Positions 10,540-22,676 of a DNA stretch of 64,000 nucleotides are shown piece by piece. Position numbers and translations under genes: made by a program. The stretch lies in NCBI GenBank assembly GCA_011799875.1, contig CM022299.1, positions 353,134,526-353,198,525 on the forward strand, in the 5' to 3' direction. Positions within the stretch are counted from its first letter, which is position 1; the number at the start of each line of letters is the position of its first letter. The notes below the pieces were generated by a model, which was not told the origin of the DNA, ran no database searches, and was given only the letters and a program-made list of their open reading frames with translations. Source of the stretch: Thinopyrum elongatum (Eukaryota; Streptophyta; Magnoliopsida; Poales; Poaceae).

Positions 10540-13395
10540 CTAGCCTCGTGTGCCTCTGAGGCTCCCTACATGAGGCGCTGGTACGAGGCGGCCACGTTCA
10601 GCTGGCCAAACGGCATGCGAACGTAGCTGCAGGGGTAGCCCCCGCTCCGGCCGACATGGGACACCCAGAAGAGGTCCTGCGAAGTAGCCCTGTTGAGGCC
10701 TGGGATGTTGACGTAGACGCGCACTCGTCGCCCGTGTCAGGGTAGCAGCTGCACTGGGTGGTGTGGGGCGATGCTCGCCACGCATGGCTCGCGCCTCCTG
10801 AAGCTCCTCCATTGCCTTGGTGATGAACTCCTGAGCTCCCGGTGCCTCGCGCCTTGCGCCTTGCTCACGGAGGCGCACGTCGAAGCACGCCTCCACGTGG
10901 TGCCCGAATGCCTCCCTCGTGACACCGGTCAGGTCAAAGGCCCTCCAGAGGAGAGCCCTCGAGCCCATCCTAAGGGGGGCGCCGGGCGCGCCTCCCTATG
11001 CAAGAGGGAAAGACGCCCCAGCAGAGGGCGCGGGGCCTGAGGCACGACCGTCGGGCGCCCCAGCCTCCTGACGGCCCTTTGGGAGGAGCTGCTGCTTCTT
11101 CTTGGGGATGGCCTCAGGAGGCAGGATGGCACCCTCGCCATCTGAGTTCTCGACCGCCGCGGCCTGGTAGGCATGCTCGAGGGAGCACACCGCATCCTTT
11201 TCGTCGCAGGTGACCGTGATGATGCCGCCACTCCCTGGCATCTTGAGGACATTGTAGCTGTGGTGAGTTGCTGCCATGAACTTGGCGAGGGCCGGATACC
11301 CAAGGATGGCATTGTACGGGAGGTGGATGTGGGCGACGTCAAAGTCGATGAGCTCGGTGCGGTGGTTGTCGCGCTTGCCGAAGGTGACAGGGAGGCGAAT
11401 CTACCCTATGGGAACGGTGGAGCCATCGGTCACCCCTGAGAAAGGCTTGGTGGGCAAAAGCTGGTCATATGCTACTTGGAGCATTTCAAATGTCTCGACA
11501 GAAAGAACGTTGAGCCCAGCGCCACCGTCGATGAGGGTCTTGGTGACAAGGACGTTGCTGATGGTTGGCGTGTAGAGCATTGGGAGCGCGCCGGTGGCGG
11601 CTGAGCACTTGAGCTGGTCCATGGAGTCAAAGGTGATGGCGTGCTTGGACCACCTGAGGGGGCGCGATGCCTCGAGCTTGGGGAGGGCCGCGTTCACCTC
11701 ACGAGCGAACTGCTTGAAGATGCGATGAGAGGCGGGAGCCTGAGCACCACCCAGGATGCAGGCGATCACGCGAGGCTCTTGGAAGCCCCCAGCCCCATCA
11801 TCTTGGTGGTTGTCATCATTTCTCCTTGGCGGTGGCGGCAGCGGAGGGAGGCCGGCATTGCCTTGATGATGGCCCTCACGAGGCTGGTCTCTCCAGGGGC
11901 CATCATGAGGCTGGCCCTGCCAGGGGTCCTCACGGGGTTGGCCGCGCCAGTCCTGGCGGGGGTCGCGGTTGTCCCAGCGGCCTCCACTGCGGCCATAGCC
12001 GCGGTCGCTACGATAGGGGCGGCGGCCAAAGCGCCCGTCGCGGATTGCCCTGAGCTCCTGGCAGCCGTTGGTGTTGTGGCTGTGGACGTTGTGGAAGACG
12101 CAGAACGGGCGGTTGCCCCTGGGAGGCTCATTATGGTCACGGGCACGCTTCATCTCGGGCTCTGCGGCCAGCATGGCGGGGCCCTTACGCTTCACTTCCT
12201 TAGCCTTGGCCTTCTTGTCTTCAGGATCGACCTCCGGAAGCTCCAGGAGGGAGAGGCGACCATCCTCGGCCCTCGTGCATCTGGTTGCCAAGTTGAATAT
12301 CTCCAGAGCTGAACACAAGTCCTCGTGGATGGCAAGCTCCTCCTTCATCTTGACGTCCCGGACGCCATCAGAGAACGCCGTGATTGATGGCCTCGTCTGA
12401 CACCTTCGGATCTTGAGGCGAACGTTCGTGAAGCGCTGTATGTACTTGTGCAAGGTCTCGCCCGGCTGCTGCTTTATGCGCCGCAGGTCGCCTGCTGCAG
12501 GAGCGCAATCACGAGTGCCCTGGTAGTTGGCGATGAAGCGCTCACGTAGCTCATCCCAGGAGGAGATCGACCCCACCGGAAGGTTCAGGAGCCAAGAACG
12601 CGCGCCATCCTTGAGGGCCATGGGGAACCAGTTCACCATGACCTTGTCGTTGCCGTTCGCCACCTTGATGCTCAGCTCGTAGAGCTGGAGGAACTCAGCG
12701 GGGTCAGGAGTGCCGTCGTAGCATGGAGGCAGATCCGGCTTGAACTTGCCGGGCCAGACGACGTGGCGCAGCTCCGGGGTGAAAGCACGGCAGCCTGCCG
12801 CACTCACAGGTACCGGTCGCATGGGGGGAGCTTGATCTTGTCGGCCACGCGCCACCACCTCCGGTAGCACGCGATCCTAACGTGGCGGCGCTGGTAACAC
12901 ACGCGCATCGGCCTGCGGCTGCTGCACCACCTGGCAGCTTTCTTCATCGCGCGCCGGCGCCCTGCGCGGCGGGTCGCGTTGGGGTGCCTCATGCCTGGGC
13001 TCGGGGTCCGCGCCGTGCGAAGGAGGAGGAGGAGGCGCGCCGTGAGCCACATTACCCGCCAGGGACGGCGGGGGACGGGGCGAACGGGACGGTGCAGGGG
13101 CCTCATCGGCGGTGTTGACCAGCTCGGCGATGCGGCCGAGCCAGTTGTCGTAGAGGTCATCGGCCGGACGGTAGCGCAAAAGCTCACGCGACACGAGCAG
13201 CGCAGCCTGCGCGTTAGCCGGCCCACGACGAACATGAGAAGACAATGCCGTGGCTGGAGTGGGTGATGGAGGTTCGGTGCGGCCATCGCGCCGCACGGAC
13301 GGTGGCAGCGACGAATCCTGCTGTTCGCAAGCAGCAGGGTCTGTGGCGACTTTAGCCACCGGGGAGGCAGAGCGGCGAGGAGCGCCATTGCCCAC
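10540..13395 (-). pseudogene. gag-pro: T2 gag-protease with pol remnant (broken)
   Basis: Read on the minus strand from 13395 (MGNGAPRRSA), the region stays in one frame to 10540, interrupted by three TAG codons at 12877-12879, 11401-11403 and 10996-10998. The gag domain is at about 12800-12300, with WPGKFKPDLPPCYDG and FPMALKDGARSWLLNLP. A degenerate zinc-knuckle-like Cys/His stretch is near 12085. An RG/RD-rich linker follows. The protease motif DGGAGLNVLS starts at 11529 and LGYPALAKFMA ends that domain at about 11280. The last part (about 10968-10540) resembles the start of a reverse transcriptase (DLTGVTREAFGHHVEAC) but jumps across missing sequence; the YVDD core and all of integrase are absent. 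Confidence 0.85.
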
Positions 13396-13510
13396 GGGTG
13401 ACGTCTAAGCGACACGACCGGCCTGGCACTCGGCATGGACATGGCGAGCATCGGCTATAGGAACGACGGAACGGCGACGAAGCGAACGGTGGAAGAGAGG
13501 CTTCGACACA

Positions 13511-13528
13511 CCCCTACCTGGCGCGCCA
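13511..13528 (-). other. T2 primer-binding site
   Basis: On the minus strand the sequence is TGGCGCGCCAGGTAGGGG, two bases inside the right-hand LTR. It fixes the orientation of T2. I do not assign the tRNA. Confidence 0.85.
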
Positions 13529-13530
13529 AA

Positions 13531-14426
13531 TGTCAGATTCGGGGCTCCGCAGACCCAAGAAAGGTTCGAACTCTGGGGCGTGTATGAAGGACTCAACCTA
13601 TCCAGCCAACCAACTCATTGCCCTACGGCCTAGCTCCATGCACACGAACAAGGAAGAAGATGAACACGGTAGTTTACCCAGGTTCGGGCCACCTTGCGGT
13701 GTAAGACCCTACTCTTTCTTTGTGGTGGATTGGCCTCACGAGGGGCTGAGGATGAACTAGTACAAGGAATGAACAACCTCGTGAGGTCTATGGGTGTGGG
13801 AATCAGTCGACGAGGTTCCGATCTGATCCGGGTCTCGATCCCCTTCTACGGTGGTGGCTAACCTATATTTATAGTGACCTTGGTCCTCTTCCCCCAAAAC
13901 ATAGGCGGGAAGGGATCCCAAAGTGGCCAATTTGAAAGGGGACAAGTAGTACATCTTATCCTGACGAAAGGTGGTTTTCGCCTGCAAAGCCTCTGGTTGT
14001 GACGCAGCAGTGGGCTCGGCGATGACATCCATCCTGCCGTCCTGGCGGTCTTGGTCTTGTAGCACTAGAATGGAAACCTTTGCCAGGCTTCTTGGGAACC
14101 CACGCCTGCGCTTGCCTCCTTAGCACCAAAGAGGAAATTGCCTCCTCTGCGCCCACTGGTGCCTGCCTGGCCTTGGTCGTCATGGCTTGTGTCATCACAA
14201 CCTCATAAGGTTGGGTACCTGCATAGGAATCTCTGCTCCTTAGGAGGCAGCCTAGGGAGGCCGCTCCCTCGGGAGGTCTTGGCATCGTCCGCCTCGCGAG
14301 GCTTGGCCCCTCGCGAGGGTCTTGTCTTGGTGGTCTTGTAGGTGGGCCGTACCAGGCCGTCGATGGAGCCATGCCATGGGCCGCAGGCAGGCAAGTCTGG
14401 GTACCCTGGTTCCCAGAACGCCGACA
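13531..14426 (-). repeat. T2 5' LTR (896 bp)
   Basis: Partner of 4720-5598. A minus-strand TATAAATA box is at 13866-13873. It carries the 17-bp tandem duplication absent from the other LTR (CTCGCGAGG occurs twice around 14294-14318). GGTAA follows at 14427-14431. Confidence 0.94.
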
Positions 14427-17400
14427 GGTAAGTCGGCATATCCAGTTGGTAAGATTGCCCTGGAAGTGGCTTTTGGCGATGACTATGATTAACGAGCAGA
14501 GACGTTATGGTTTGAAGTGGTTAAGATCAAGAGCCCTTATCATGCCTTGTTTGGACGGTCGGCTTATGCCAAATTTATGGCCCGGCCTTATTATGTTTAT
14601 TTACAGCTTAAGATGCCAGGGTGCAAGGGTACGATTACGGTCCATGGTGATCGAAAAATTGCCTTGGAATGTGAAGAAGGAGATGCTGCTTATGCTGAGC
14701 CAGCTTGCGCCACGGAGGAGCTTAAGTTTTATAAGGATAATGTTGACCCGACGGATATGACCCCTTTAAAGAAGCCCACTACTGAGCAAGACCCTTTGTT
14801 GAAGTTTAAGTCGGCTGATGATACTAAGTAGGTTGACTTTGTCCCTGGCAACTCATCTCAGCAGTTCACAGTGGGGGCCAATAAGGATCCTAAATAGGAA
14901 AGCGCGCTCATCGAGTTCATCCGTGAGAATCGGGACATATTTGCATGGAAACCTTCTGACATGTCGGGTGTACGGAGAGAATTCGCTGAGCACACTCTTA
15001 ATGTGGATCCTAAATTTAAGTCGGTCAAGCAATTTCTTCGTTGTTTCAATGAAGAACGACGTAAGGCCATCGGGGAAGAGGTGGCCCAGCTCTTGGCAGC
15101 CGGGTTTATTGTGGAAGTCTTTCACCCGGAGTGGTTGGCTAACCCGGTGTTGGTACTTAAGAAGAATGGCACTTGGCGTATGTGTGTTGACTACACAGAT
15201 CTTAACAAAGCTTGTCCAGCTGATCCGTTTCCTCTCCCTCGTATCGACCAGATTATTGATGCCACGGCGGGTTGTGAGAGTTTATGTTTCCTAGATGCTT
15301 ATTCTGGTTATCATCAGATCAAGATGGCAGTTAAGGACCAAGAGAAGACGGCTTTTATCACCCCTTTTGGAGCCTTCTGTTATGTTTCTATGCCTTTTGG
15401 GCTTAAGAGTGCTCAGGTGACTTATCAACGCTTTGTTCAGAATTGCTTTCATGGTCAAATTGGGCGTAACGTGCATGCTTATGTGGATGATATTGTGGTC
15501 AAATCCAGAAAGAAGGAGACTCTCCTGGATGATCTAAGGGAGACTTTTGACAATCTCCGGGTCTATAAGATGATGCTTAACCCGACCAAGTGTGTTTTTG
15601 GTGTGCCTGTAGGCAAGCTCTTGGGTTTTCTGGTCTCAGAGAGGGGTATTGAAGCTAACCCGGAGAAGATCAAGGATATCATTTCATTGGCTAAGCCGGC
15701 ATGTGTCAATGATGTCCAGTGCCTGGCGGGTCGTGTTGCGTCTCTAAGCCGGTTTATAAGCCGCCTGGGAGAGAAGACGATTCCTTTATACCAGATGATG
15801 AAGAAGACAGATCATTTTGTCTGGAGTGATGCTGCTGATAAAGCGTTTGAGGCGCTCCCATTGAGAAAGAACCTTTGCTCTTGTATGTAGCGGCTAATAG
15901 CAAGGCCGTCAGTGTGGCGATTGTGGTGGAGCGCAAGGAGGCAGGTAAGGAATACCCAGTCCAGAGGCCGGCTTATTATGTAAGTGAGGTGTTAATGGAG
16001 TCCAAGCAACGATATCCACATTGGAAGAAACTGGTGTATGGGGTGTTCATGGCGAGTCGCAAGCTGAATCATTATTTTCTTGGTCATCCTATCACTGTGG
16101 TCAGCTCTGCACCTTTAGGAGACATTATTCAGAATAGAGAGGCCACAGGCCGGGTTGCTAAGTGGGCAATAGAACTTGGACCTCATGGTTTGAAATATGT
16201 GCCAAGAACAGCTATCAAATCTCAGGCTCTGGTGGATTTCATCAATGACTGGACAGAGTTGCAGACGCATGAGGAGAAGCCTGATAACACATATTGGACG
16301 ATTCATTTTGATGGGTCCAGGCAGTTGGAAGGTTCAGGGGGCTGGAGTTATTTTGACTTCCCCACGAGGTGACAAATTTTGTTATGTTTTAAGGTTAATG
16401 TTTCCTTGTACTAACAATGCAGCTGAATATGAGGCTTTACTCCATGGCCTTCGTATGGCCAAGGAGATGAATTTAAGCCGGGTCAGGTGTTTTGGCGACT
16501 CAGACCTTGTGGCTCAGCAAGTTTCAGGCACATGGGATTCCAAAGACCCGCTCATGGCGGCTTATCGCCGGGTGGTTGACAATATTGCTGGTCACTTCAA
16601 GGGCTACCAGGTGGAGCACCTTGACCGAAGGAAGAATGGGGCGGCTAATGCTTTGAGACGGCTTGGGTCTCAGCGTAAGCCAGTGCCTCCTAACGTGTTT
16701 CTTGACATCTTGCATTATCCTTTGGTCAAATTGCCATCTGAAGAAGATCTTGATGTCCCTGACCCGGAGGCGCAGTTGGTGGCGGCTCTCCACGCTACTC
16801 CTGATTGGACGCTTCCCTACTTGGCATATATGACCTGGGGCGAGTTACCTGAGGATGAAACTTTGGCAAGACAAATAACCAGGAGGTCTAAGTCTATGAC
16901 TATTGTCAATGGCGAGTTACACCAATGCAGTGTGACAGGTGTGTTTCAACGTTGTGTTTCTCCTGAAGAGGGCCGTGAGATTTTAAGAGAGATCCATGAA
17001 GGTGATTGTGGTCATCAAGCCGACTCTAAATCTTTAGTGGCTAAAGCCTTTCGTCATGGTTTTTATTGGTTGACTGCTCATGCTGATGCAGAAGACATCA
17101 TCATCAGTAAGTGTGATGGATGTCAGAAATTTTCTCGACGAGCTCATGTGCCGGCTCAAGAGTTGAGGATGATTCCAATTACTTGGCCGTTTGCGGTCTG
17201 GGGTCTTGATATGGTTGGACCTTTCAAGAGGTCTAAGGATAAGAAAACCCACCTCTTGGTGGCGGTTGACAAATTTACCAAGTGGGTTGAAGCAGAGCCG
17301 GTTAGCAAGTGTGATGCAGCAACCACAGTCCAGTTTGTTAAAAAGCTAATCTTCCGGTTTGGTTACCCTTTTAGTATCATCACTGATAATGGCACTAATT

Positions 17401-18068
17401 TGTCTAAGGGTGCTATGAAGGAGTTCTGTCAACGAGAGCATATTCATCTTGATGTTTCTTTTGTGGCTCATCCACAGTCTAATGGTCGAGCTGAGAGGGC
17501 TAACCAAGAAATTTTGAGAGGAATCAAGCCCCGGCTTATGGTTCCTTTGAAATGAACGCCGGGTTGTTGGGTTGAGGAGTTACCTTCAGTGTTGTGCAGT
17601 ATCAATACCACCCCCAATAGGTCAATAGGCTATACGCCTTTCCTCATGGTCTATGGTGCAGAGGCAGTTCTTCCAAGTGATATCCGTCATGACTCGCCCC
17701 GTGTGACAGCTTATGTTGAAGCTGATAATGAGATAGCACGTCAAAACGCACTCGATGCTTTGGATGAGGAGTGTGACCTGGCGGCGGCTCGTTCAGCGAT
17801 ATATCAACAAGACTTGCGTCGCTATCATAGCCGCAGAGTTAAGACTCGGGTGTTTCAAGAGGGCGACTTAGTGCTCCGGCTGATTCAAGATCAGACTGAT
17901 ATGCATAAGTTATCACCACCTTGGGAAGGGCCCTTTGTGGTCAGCAAAAACATAAATAACGGGTCTTATTACCTCGTTGATATACGAGAACACAAGGATT
18001 CAGGCAAGTCGGAGGAGGAGACCCGCCGGCCATGGAATATTGCTCATCTTCGGCCTTACTACACCTGA
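14427..18068 (+). pseudogene. pol: T1 pol: protease end, reverse transcriptase, RNase H, integrase (broken)
   Basis: Coding resumes in the protease right after T2. Reverse transcriptase spans about 14961-15850: a VDYTDLNKACPADPFPLP block, FLDAYSGYHQIKM, and the catalytic YVDD at 15480-15491. A frame-shifting small deletion near 15855 leads into the RNase H region (FDGS at about 16305, NNAAEYEALLHG, GDSDLVAQQ). Its last acidic site reads AANALRRL instead of the usual AADAL, so Asp has become Asn. An extra G in the G-run at 16337-16341 shifts frame. Integrase follows with an HHCC finger (about 16990-17135), catalytic Asp in LDMVGPF, Asp in ITDNGTN and Glu in NGRAERANQE. A TGA at 17553-17555 precedes the C-terminal part, which ends at 18068. 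Other stops: TAA 14490, TAG 14829 and TAG 14895. All integrase catalytic residues are present, but no continuous polyprotein is possible. Confidence 0.92.
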
Positions 18069-18639
18069 GCCACCGGCTCTCGTCTTGGTACATACATTTG
18101 TCAATGTGTATGTCTTTTATGATCAATATAATAAAGCTGGCATCCCTGAAAAATTCAGGGCCTCTGTCGTTTCATTTTTGTGTATCTGAGTCTTTATTAT
18201 TTGGTCATAAGGTCACTTGGGGGCTTCCAACCCACCAGGTTTAGCTTTCATACCCTCTTGACCAGGCATGAGACACCAAACTATGAGTTATCCTACCTGT
18301 TTGCAACTTGCTACTCCACCAGGTGACCCACCAAACTCTTAATAGTCAATCTTTTTTAAGACTCTGAACTGTTAAGGTTAAAACGGCGGCTTGTGTCATG
18401 TGAGAGCCGGCTTACAGTGAGCTAGGATAAACTCAACGGTTGTGCGGCCTTGAAAGCACATGGCCTGTGAGCCAACTTGTTCGGTCGTCTTTTGGAAAAC
18501 CGGCCCTACAATTATTTGAGATTTTTGTATTTCTCTTTTGATTTCTTTGGATTTGTTTTCTCCTAAGATTTTGCTGTTGTGCAAATTTTTACTATATGGG
18601 TCATGAGGCTCCAATTATATGGCACATGTTTGAGTATTT

Positions 18640-18960
18640 TGGGGTTATAACCCGCCCTGGCTTTGGACTTTAAGTCACCAGTATATTTTGGTTTGAACAG
18701 TTGAGATCATAAGACTGTAAGTCTTTGGTTATCACCCGCACTGGCTGTTGATGTTTAAGCCACCAGCGTGATTCAGCTCTACAGGTATGTTTTCAGCTGT
18801 CATACGAGTCTTCGGGTTTGATAACCCGCCCTGGCTTTGGACTTTAAGTCGCCAGTATATTTCAGCTTGAATGGCCTTGATTCCAGTCTTTTCAGTAATA
18901 AGGCTATATATGTTTGGGTTGTCACCCGCCCTGCCTTTTGACCTTAAGTTGCCAGGACAT
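18640..18960. repeat. Four spaced copies of an AACCCGCCCTGGC motif, T1 3' region
   Basis: Degenerate units beginning near 18643, 18727, 18816 and 18916 each contain a CACCCGC / AACCCGCCCTGGC core followed by TTTAAGTCACCAG-type sequence about 20 bases later. Spacing is about 84 to 100 bases. The whole 18069-19217 interval between pol and the antisense ORF is otherwise noncoding. Confidence 0.7.
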
Positions 18961-19217
18961 ATGTTGTTTAAACTTTGTGCAGGACATGCAAAACTTTCAA
19001 TGGAAATAAGAGTGCTGGTATGGCCTATCATAAAGAGTAAAATAGGCGGATCAAAAGTCAAGATCAACATGCACAAAGGCATGACACGGCGGTTCAACAT
19101 TTTCAACTACCCTATTACAAGGCTTCAGCTGAGCCCAAAAGTTTGTGAATCAAGTGTTTTTTGGGTTTGTACTCCCATGACCCGGCCTGAGAGCCGCCTG
19201 GCTCATCATTTATCTGA

Positions 19218-21984
19218 TCAATCTTCTTCTGGACGCTTTGACGACTCCAGGTCATCCTGCGCCGGCTCTTCCTTGTTGATCATCTGAAAATCAGCCGTTG
19301 TCCAATCGATGCCGGTTAAAGCTTCGAAAGTGGCCTCGTCATTTAGTATAAGAGAATGATCAACATCAGGGGTGAAGATATGCTTACGCTGAGGAGGAAT
19401 GAGATTGACAACATCATGAACTGGCGGCTTAACCTTCTGGTTGTTGTCGTCATAAGCCGGCGTATACTTGTTTAAGTTTAGCTCTTTAATGAGCTTGCAG
19501 GCCACGGGCCGCATCTCTCGGACGCATTGATTGAAGTCTTTTTCTTCAAAGGGTGACTGGTCATCCTTGAATTCAGGGCACCCGGTGGCTATTTCCTCCG
19601 GGTCAAGCTCAGATTGCCATGCTTTGGCCTGGCCAAGAGCAACAATGGCTCTGGCTCGGGCGGCTGATAACTTCATTTCTTCAATCTCGCCTGGGAATGT
19701 TGACAGATGATCGAGAACAGTCTTGATTTGACTCGGTGTTTTTCTGTTCCATCCTAAAGACACAAGACTGTGGAGAGTGCCACTATATAATTGCTCTGTC
19801 AGCGAATAAATCGCCTTCAGCTTCAATAACATGTCCTGGCCAAGACTTGCACTCCTGGGGCCTGTTAAGAAGTCATACAAGAGCTGCCGGTGAGTTAGCA
19901 ATATATATGTAAGAAGCCAGGCGGGTTACAGAAATTTGATTGCATGTTACACTTACCGAAGACGGCGGCTCTCATTTGAGAGATGTGTTGTTTTAAACCG
20001 GATAACTCTTTAGTTACCGGTTTAAGCGCAGCTTCAGCGTCTTCGGCCTTCTTTGTTAGAGCAGCCTTGTCAGTCTCCCAGGCGGCTCTCTCAGCATCAA
20101 AACCTGCTTTAAGCTTCTCAATTTCCTCTAGTGAGGCCTTCAGATCTGACTTGGCCCTTGAGGTTTCAGTCTGCTGCAGCTTTAAGTTTTTTCTTAAATC
20201 GCCAACTTGTGATTCCTTCATATTCAATTCTGCCTAAAATAAATAAGGCAATGGTTATAGTACATTGAGCAAGTTGGTCAAGATATGGTTAATCAAGTTC
20301 CAAGCACATTGCAAGCAATACACTTGGCACTTGGGGGCTAATGTAGGTCATTTTAATTTCATTATGACCCGGCTCACTTTGTTAAGTTAAGCCGGCCCTT
20401 GGGGGCTACATGTGATCTTAGAGCTAATTATCAATATGACTCATCTTGTTACTGTAAATTAATGGTTGAAAAGCTGTACAAGGTTCATTCAAGGTTGATA
20501 TTTGAAGACCCGGTTCATCTTGATAAGATAAGCCGGCCCTGAGAGGCTACAGTTTGGACATTTTCATCAAGTCTACATCATACTCAATATTTTCCTATAC
20601 TCTAGACTTGGCGGCTATATAAATGCATATGGAAAGGGGTTAGCAACATACCTCATAGCATTCCTTCATAAGGTTCACTAAGCCGGCTTCCAGGTCACAG
20701 CTAGTATGAAGGCGGTTCAGATAACCGGCGTGGATATTGCTTGCACTGAGGGCAGCATAGGTTTCCAGATCCAGCTTCACCTTACCTTTGTCCAAGGAAG
20801 GAGATTCTTCCTTGGTACCATGCTTGGCTAGCACAGTGGAAGCCCTTGGCATAGTATAAGCCGTCCCAGTGATGGTCACATCATCAGAGTCCTTCTCAAT
20901 AGGGATCTCTTCAGCTGGCTTCGGAGTCGACGGCTTAGGACTCGGCGGGTCATGGCTTGCCGTCGGGTTAAGTTCGGTATCCATCTGTTCAGGGACGGTG
21001 GCGTCAATTGATGGTGGCGGGTCGTTAACAGGCTCTTCAAGGTCTTGGCTGAGGGTCTCAGAAATTTCTGTTGTTTGTTTCTCCGGGTCAGCGGTTTTGG
21101 GATCTTTCGAAGACCCGCCCAGCTTTTGTTTCTTGCTTGCTTTGGCAACACCTCTGCAACACAGATACAAAGTATATGAGTATGTCATTACAATTCATTG
21201 ATAAACAAATAGAAATATTTACCCTTGAGCAACTTTGAAGATGGGCATCTGGGTACCGGAAGAGTCGTCGGACGACGGAGGTGTTTTCTGATAATTTGAG
21301 TTAGAAGGATTAAGAGGTTGACGCATGAAGCCGGCTAATGGATAAAGAGAGTCTGGATCATGTGGCACCTCATGTTGACGCTTGCGAGGAACAGGCGTAT
21401 TCGGTAAGCCGGAGATAAGGTCGTGAGAACCGCTGCTCCGGGCCGGGCGCCTTGCTTCGTGTTGCTGTTTCTTCAAAATAAAGATGGGATCTATTCTGGA
21501 TATGAGTAAAAGGCTAAAAACTACTGCCATGTCGTTTCTTCTTAGTTTTGGACTGGACTACATGTTCTAAGTAACAGATGGATGAACTAGGTCAAACTGC
21601 GAAGAACTTCGACGAACCCTATGAACAGGATTGAGTTAATGTGGATCTGAGAAGAGGAAAAAGGAGTACCTGGAAGTGTTCATGAAAAGTGGGAGTGCGC
21701 CGCCATTCTCTGGTCCAGTCATGTTGATGCAGCGGCCTTTTTGTCAGAGTCGACGGCGAAGAACGGTTGGAGCGGCATAGCACTTGCGTAGTGGAGGTCG
21801 CGAGGAAGAAGAAGAAGTGCAGGCGAAGGGGGTAAAAGTGAAAAAGGAACCCCCCGTCCCTATTTATAAGGAAATAGTAAAATGGCATGCGCAGAAATCG
21901 AGGAGGCAACATGATTATCTCAATAGTGTAGGCGCCTCGATTCTCGGACGACCAGTTAATGCGAAAGATCCGTTGTGATGTCAT
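19218..21984 (-). pseudogene. T1 antisense additional ORF, multi-exon, coiled coil
   Basis: On the minus strand a chain of exons is readable. One exon ends at 21223 (SSGTQMPIFKVAQ), with an intron at 21154-21222 (GTAAAT...TTGCAG). The next runs 21153-20652, acidic and Pro/Ser-rich, followed by donor GTATGT at 20651. The next is 20233-19957 after acceptor TTTTAG, a clear coiled coil (KSDLKASLEEIEKLKAGFD), with donor GTAAGT. The last exon is about 19883-19218. The last splice does not keep frame with the visible acceptor, so it has probably mutated. The region near 21984-21600 holds a possible first exon. The layout mirrors the antisense ORF of T2 (noncoding-strand position, introns, coiled coil), but the conserved N-terminal domain is not recognisable here. 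Confidence 0.65.
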
Positions 21985-22121
21985 GGGTTTTTATGGATTT
22001 ACTTCGCGTGACATCATGGTGGGTTACAGTGATTTGTTCAAGGTTAAGCTTTGGAAAGACGACTCGCCAACTGAAGCAGTGAAGATTGACATGAACAAGT
22101 TCAAATCAATCTAGGGCCTAA

Positions 22122-22676
22122 TGTTGGGGATATAACCCCGAGGTGTGACCCGCCCAGAAAGGGCCGGCTTACACCGTTGGCGTCTCAATATGAAAAAGGC
22201 CCAAATAGGCCCAAGAAGATGAAGTATGAGAACTGGTGGCGGCTTACAAGATGGGCCTGTTGAAGGACCAAGACCTGGTGGTAGAATTGTGACCCGGAGG
22301 GTGTGAGCCGCCACGATGGCGACTTGTCTAACAAGGCAGGGCAACTTAGAAACTGAGTTGGTCACATTGTGTGATCTGGCTTGGACTCTTGTAAGCACAG
22401 GGCCTTGACCTATGTATATAAAGGCGAGACCCCGCGGTGGGTTAACTTAAGAAACAATTGATCGAGAGCTAGGTCAAGCGATACCGCCCCCTTGTAATCG
22501 ATATTCAAACTATAGTCAACAAAAGCAGGAGTAGGCTTTTACCTCGTTGTGAGGGGCCGAACCTGGGTAAACCTTGTGTCCTTTGTCCCGCTCAACCCCT
22601 TCAAGCTAACCTACATTGCAATGGCTCCACACCTAAGTCCTTTCACAAGGGCATCTGCCGGGTTAAAACCATGACA
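22122..22676 (+). repeat. T1 3' LTR
   Basis: 555 bp, aligned without gaps to 1258-1812. TATATAAAG is at 22415-22423. The preceding TAGGGCCTAA (22112-22121) occupies the polypurine-tract position. TTATA follows the LTR. Confidence 0.95.

Larger units (their letters stand above)
4720..14426 (-). mobile_element. T2: Tat-like Gypsy element nested in T1 protease
   Basis: The LTRs are at 4720-5598 and 13531-14426. The direct repeat GGTAA lies immediately outside both (4715-4719 and 14427-14431), an exact five-base target-site duplication. Removing T2 with one GGTAA rejoins the T1 protease frame. The primer site sits to the left of the right-hand LTR, so the element reads on the minus strand: 5' LTR on the right, then gag and protease, then a pol remnant. 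An antisense ORF on the plus strand lies next to the left-hand 3' LTR. Only a fragment of reverse transcriptase and no integrase can be found, so the element could have moved only with help. The polypurine tract is the G-rich minus-strand sequence at about 5599-5613. Confidence 0.95.
1258..22676 (+). mobile_element. T1: Tat-like Gypsy LTR retrotransposon, carrying nested T2
   Basis: Two 555-bp LTRs begin TGTTGGGGATATAACCC and end ACA. The flanking five bases are CTATA on the left (1253-1257) and TTATA on the right (22677-22681), a target-site duplication with one change. A primer site lies two bases after the 5' LTR. Gag, protease, reverse transcriptase, RNase H and integrase follow on the plus strand, and an antisense spliced ORF lies between integrase and the 3' LTR. 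Without T2 the element is about 11.7 kb, normal for this lineage. Both gag and pol contain stops and frameshifts, so it is not autonomous. By eye the LTRs differ at about 29 positions, about 5 percent. Confidence 0.93.

Noticed and set aside
11641..12312. 223-codon plus-strand frame
   Set aside because: Lies opposite T2 gag, whose motifs are clear; the plus frame is Val/Ala/Leu-rich shadow.
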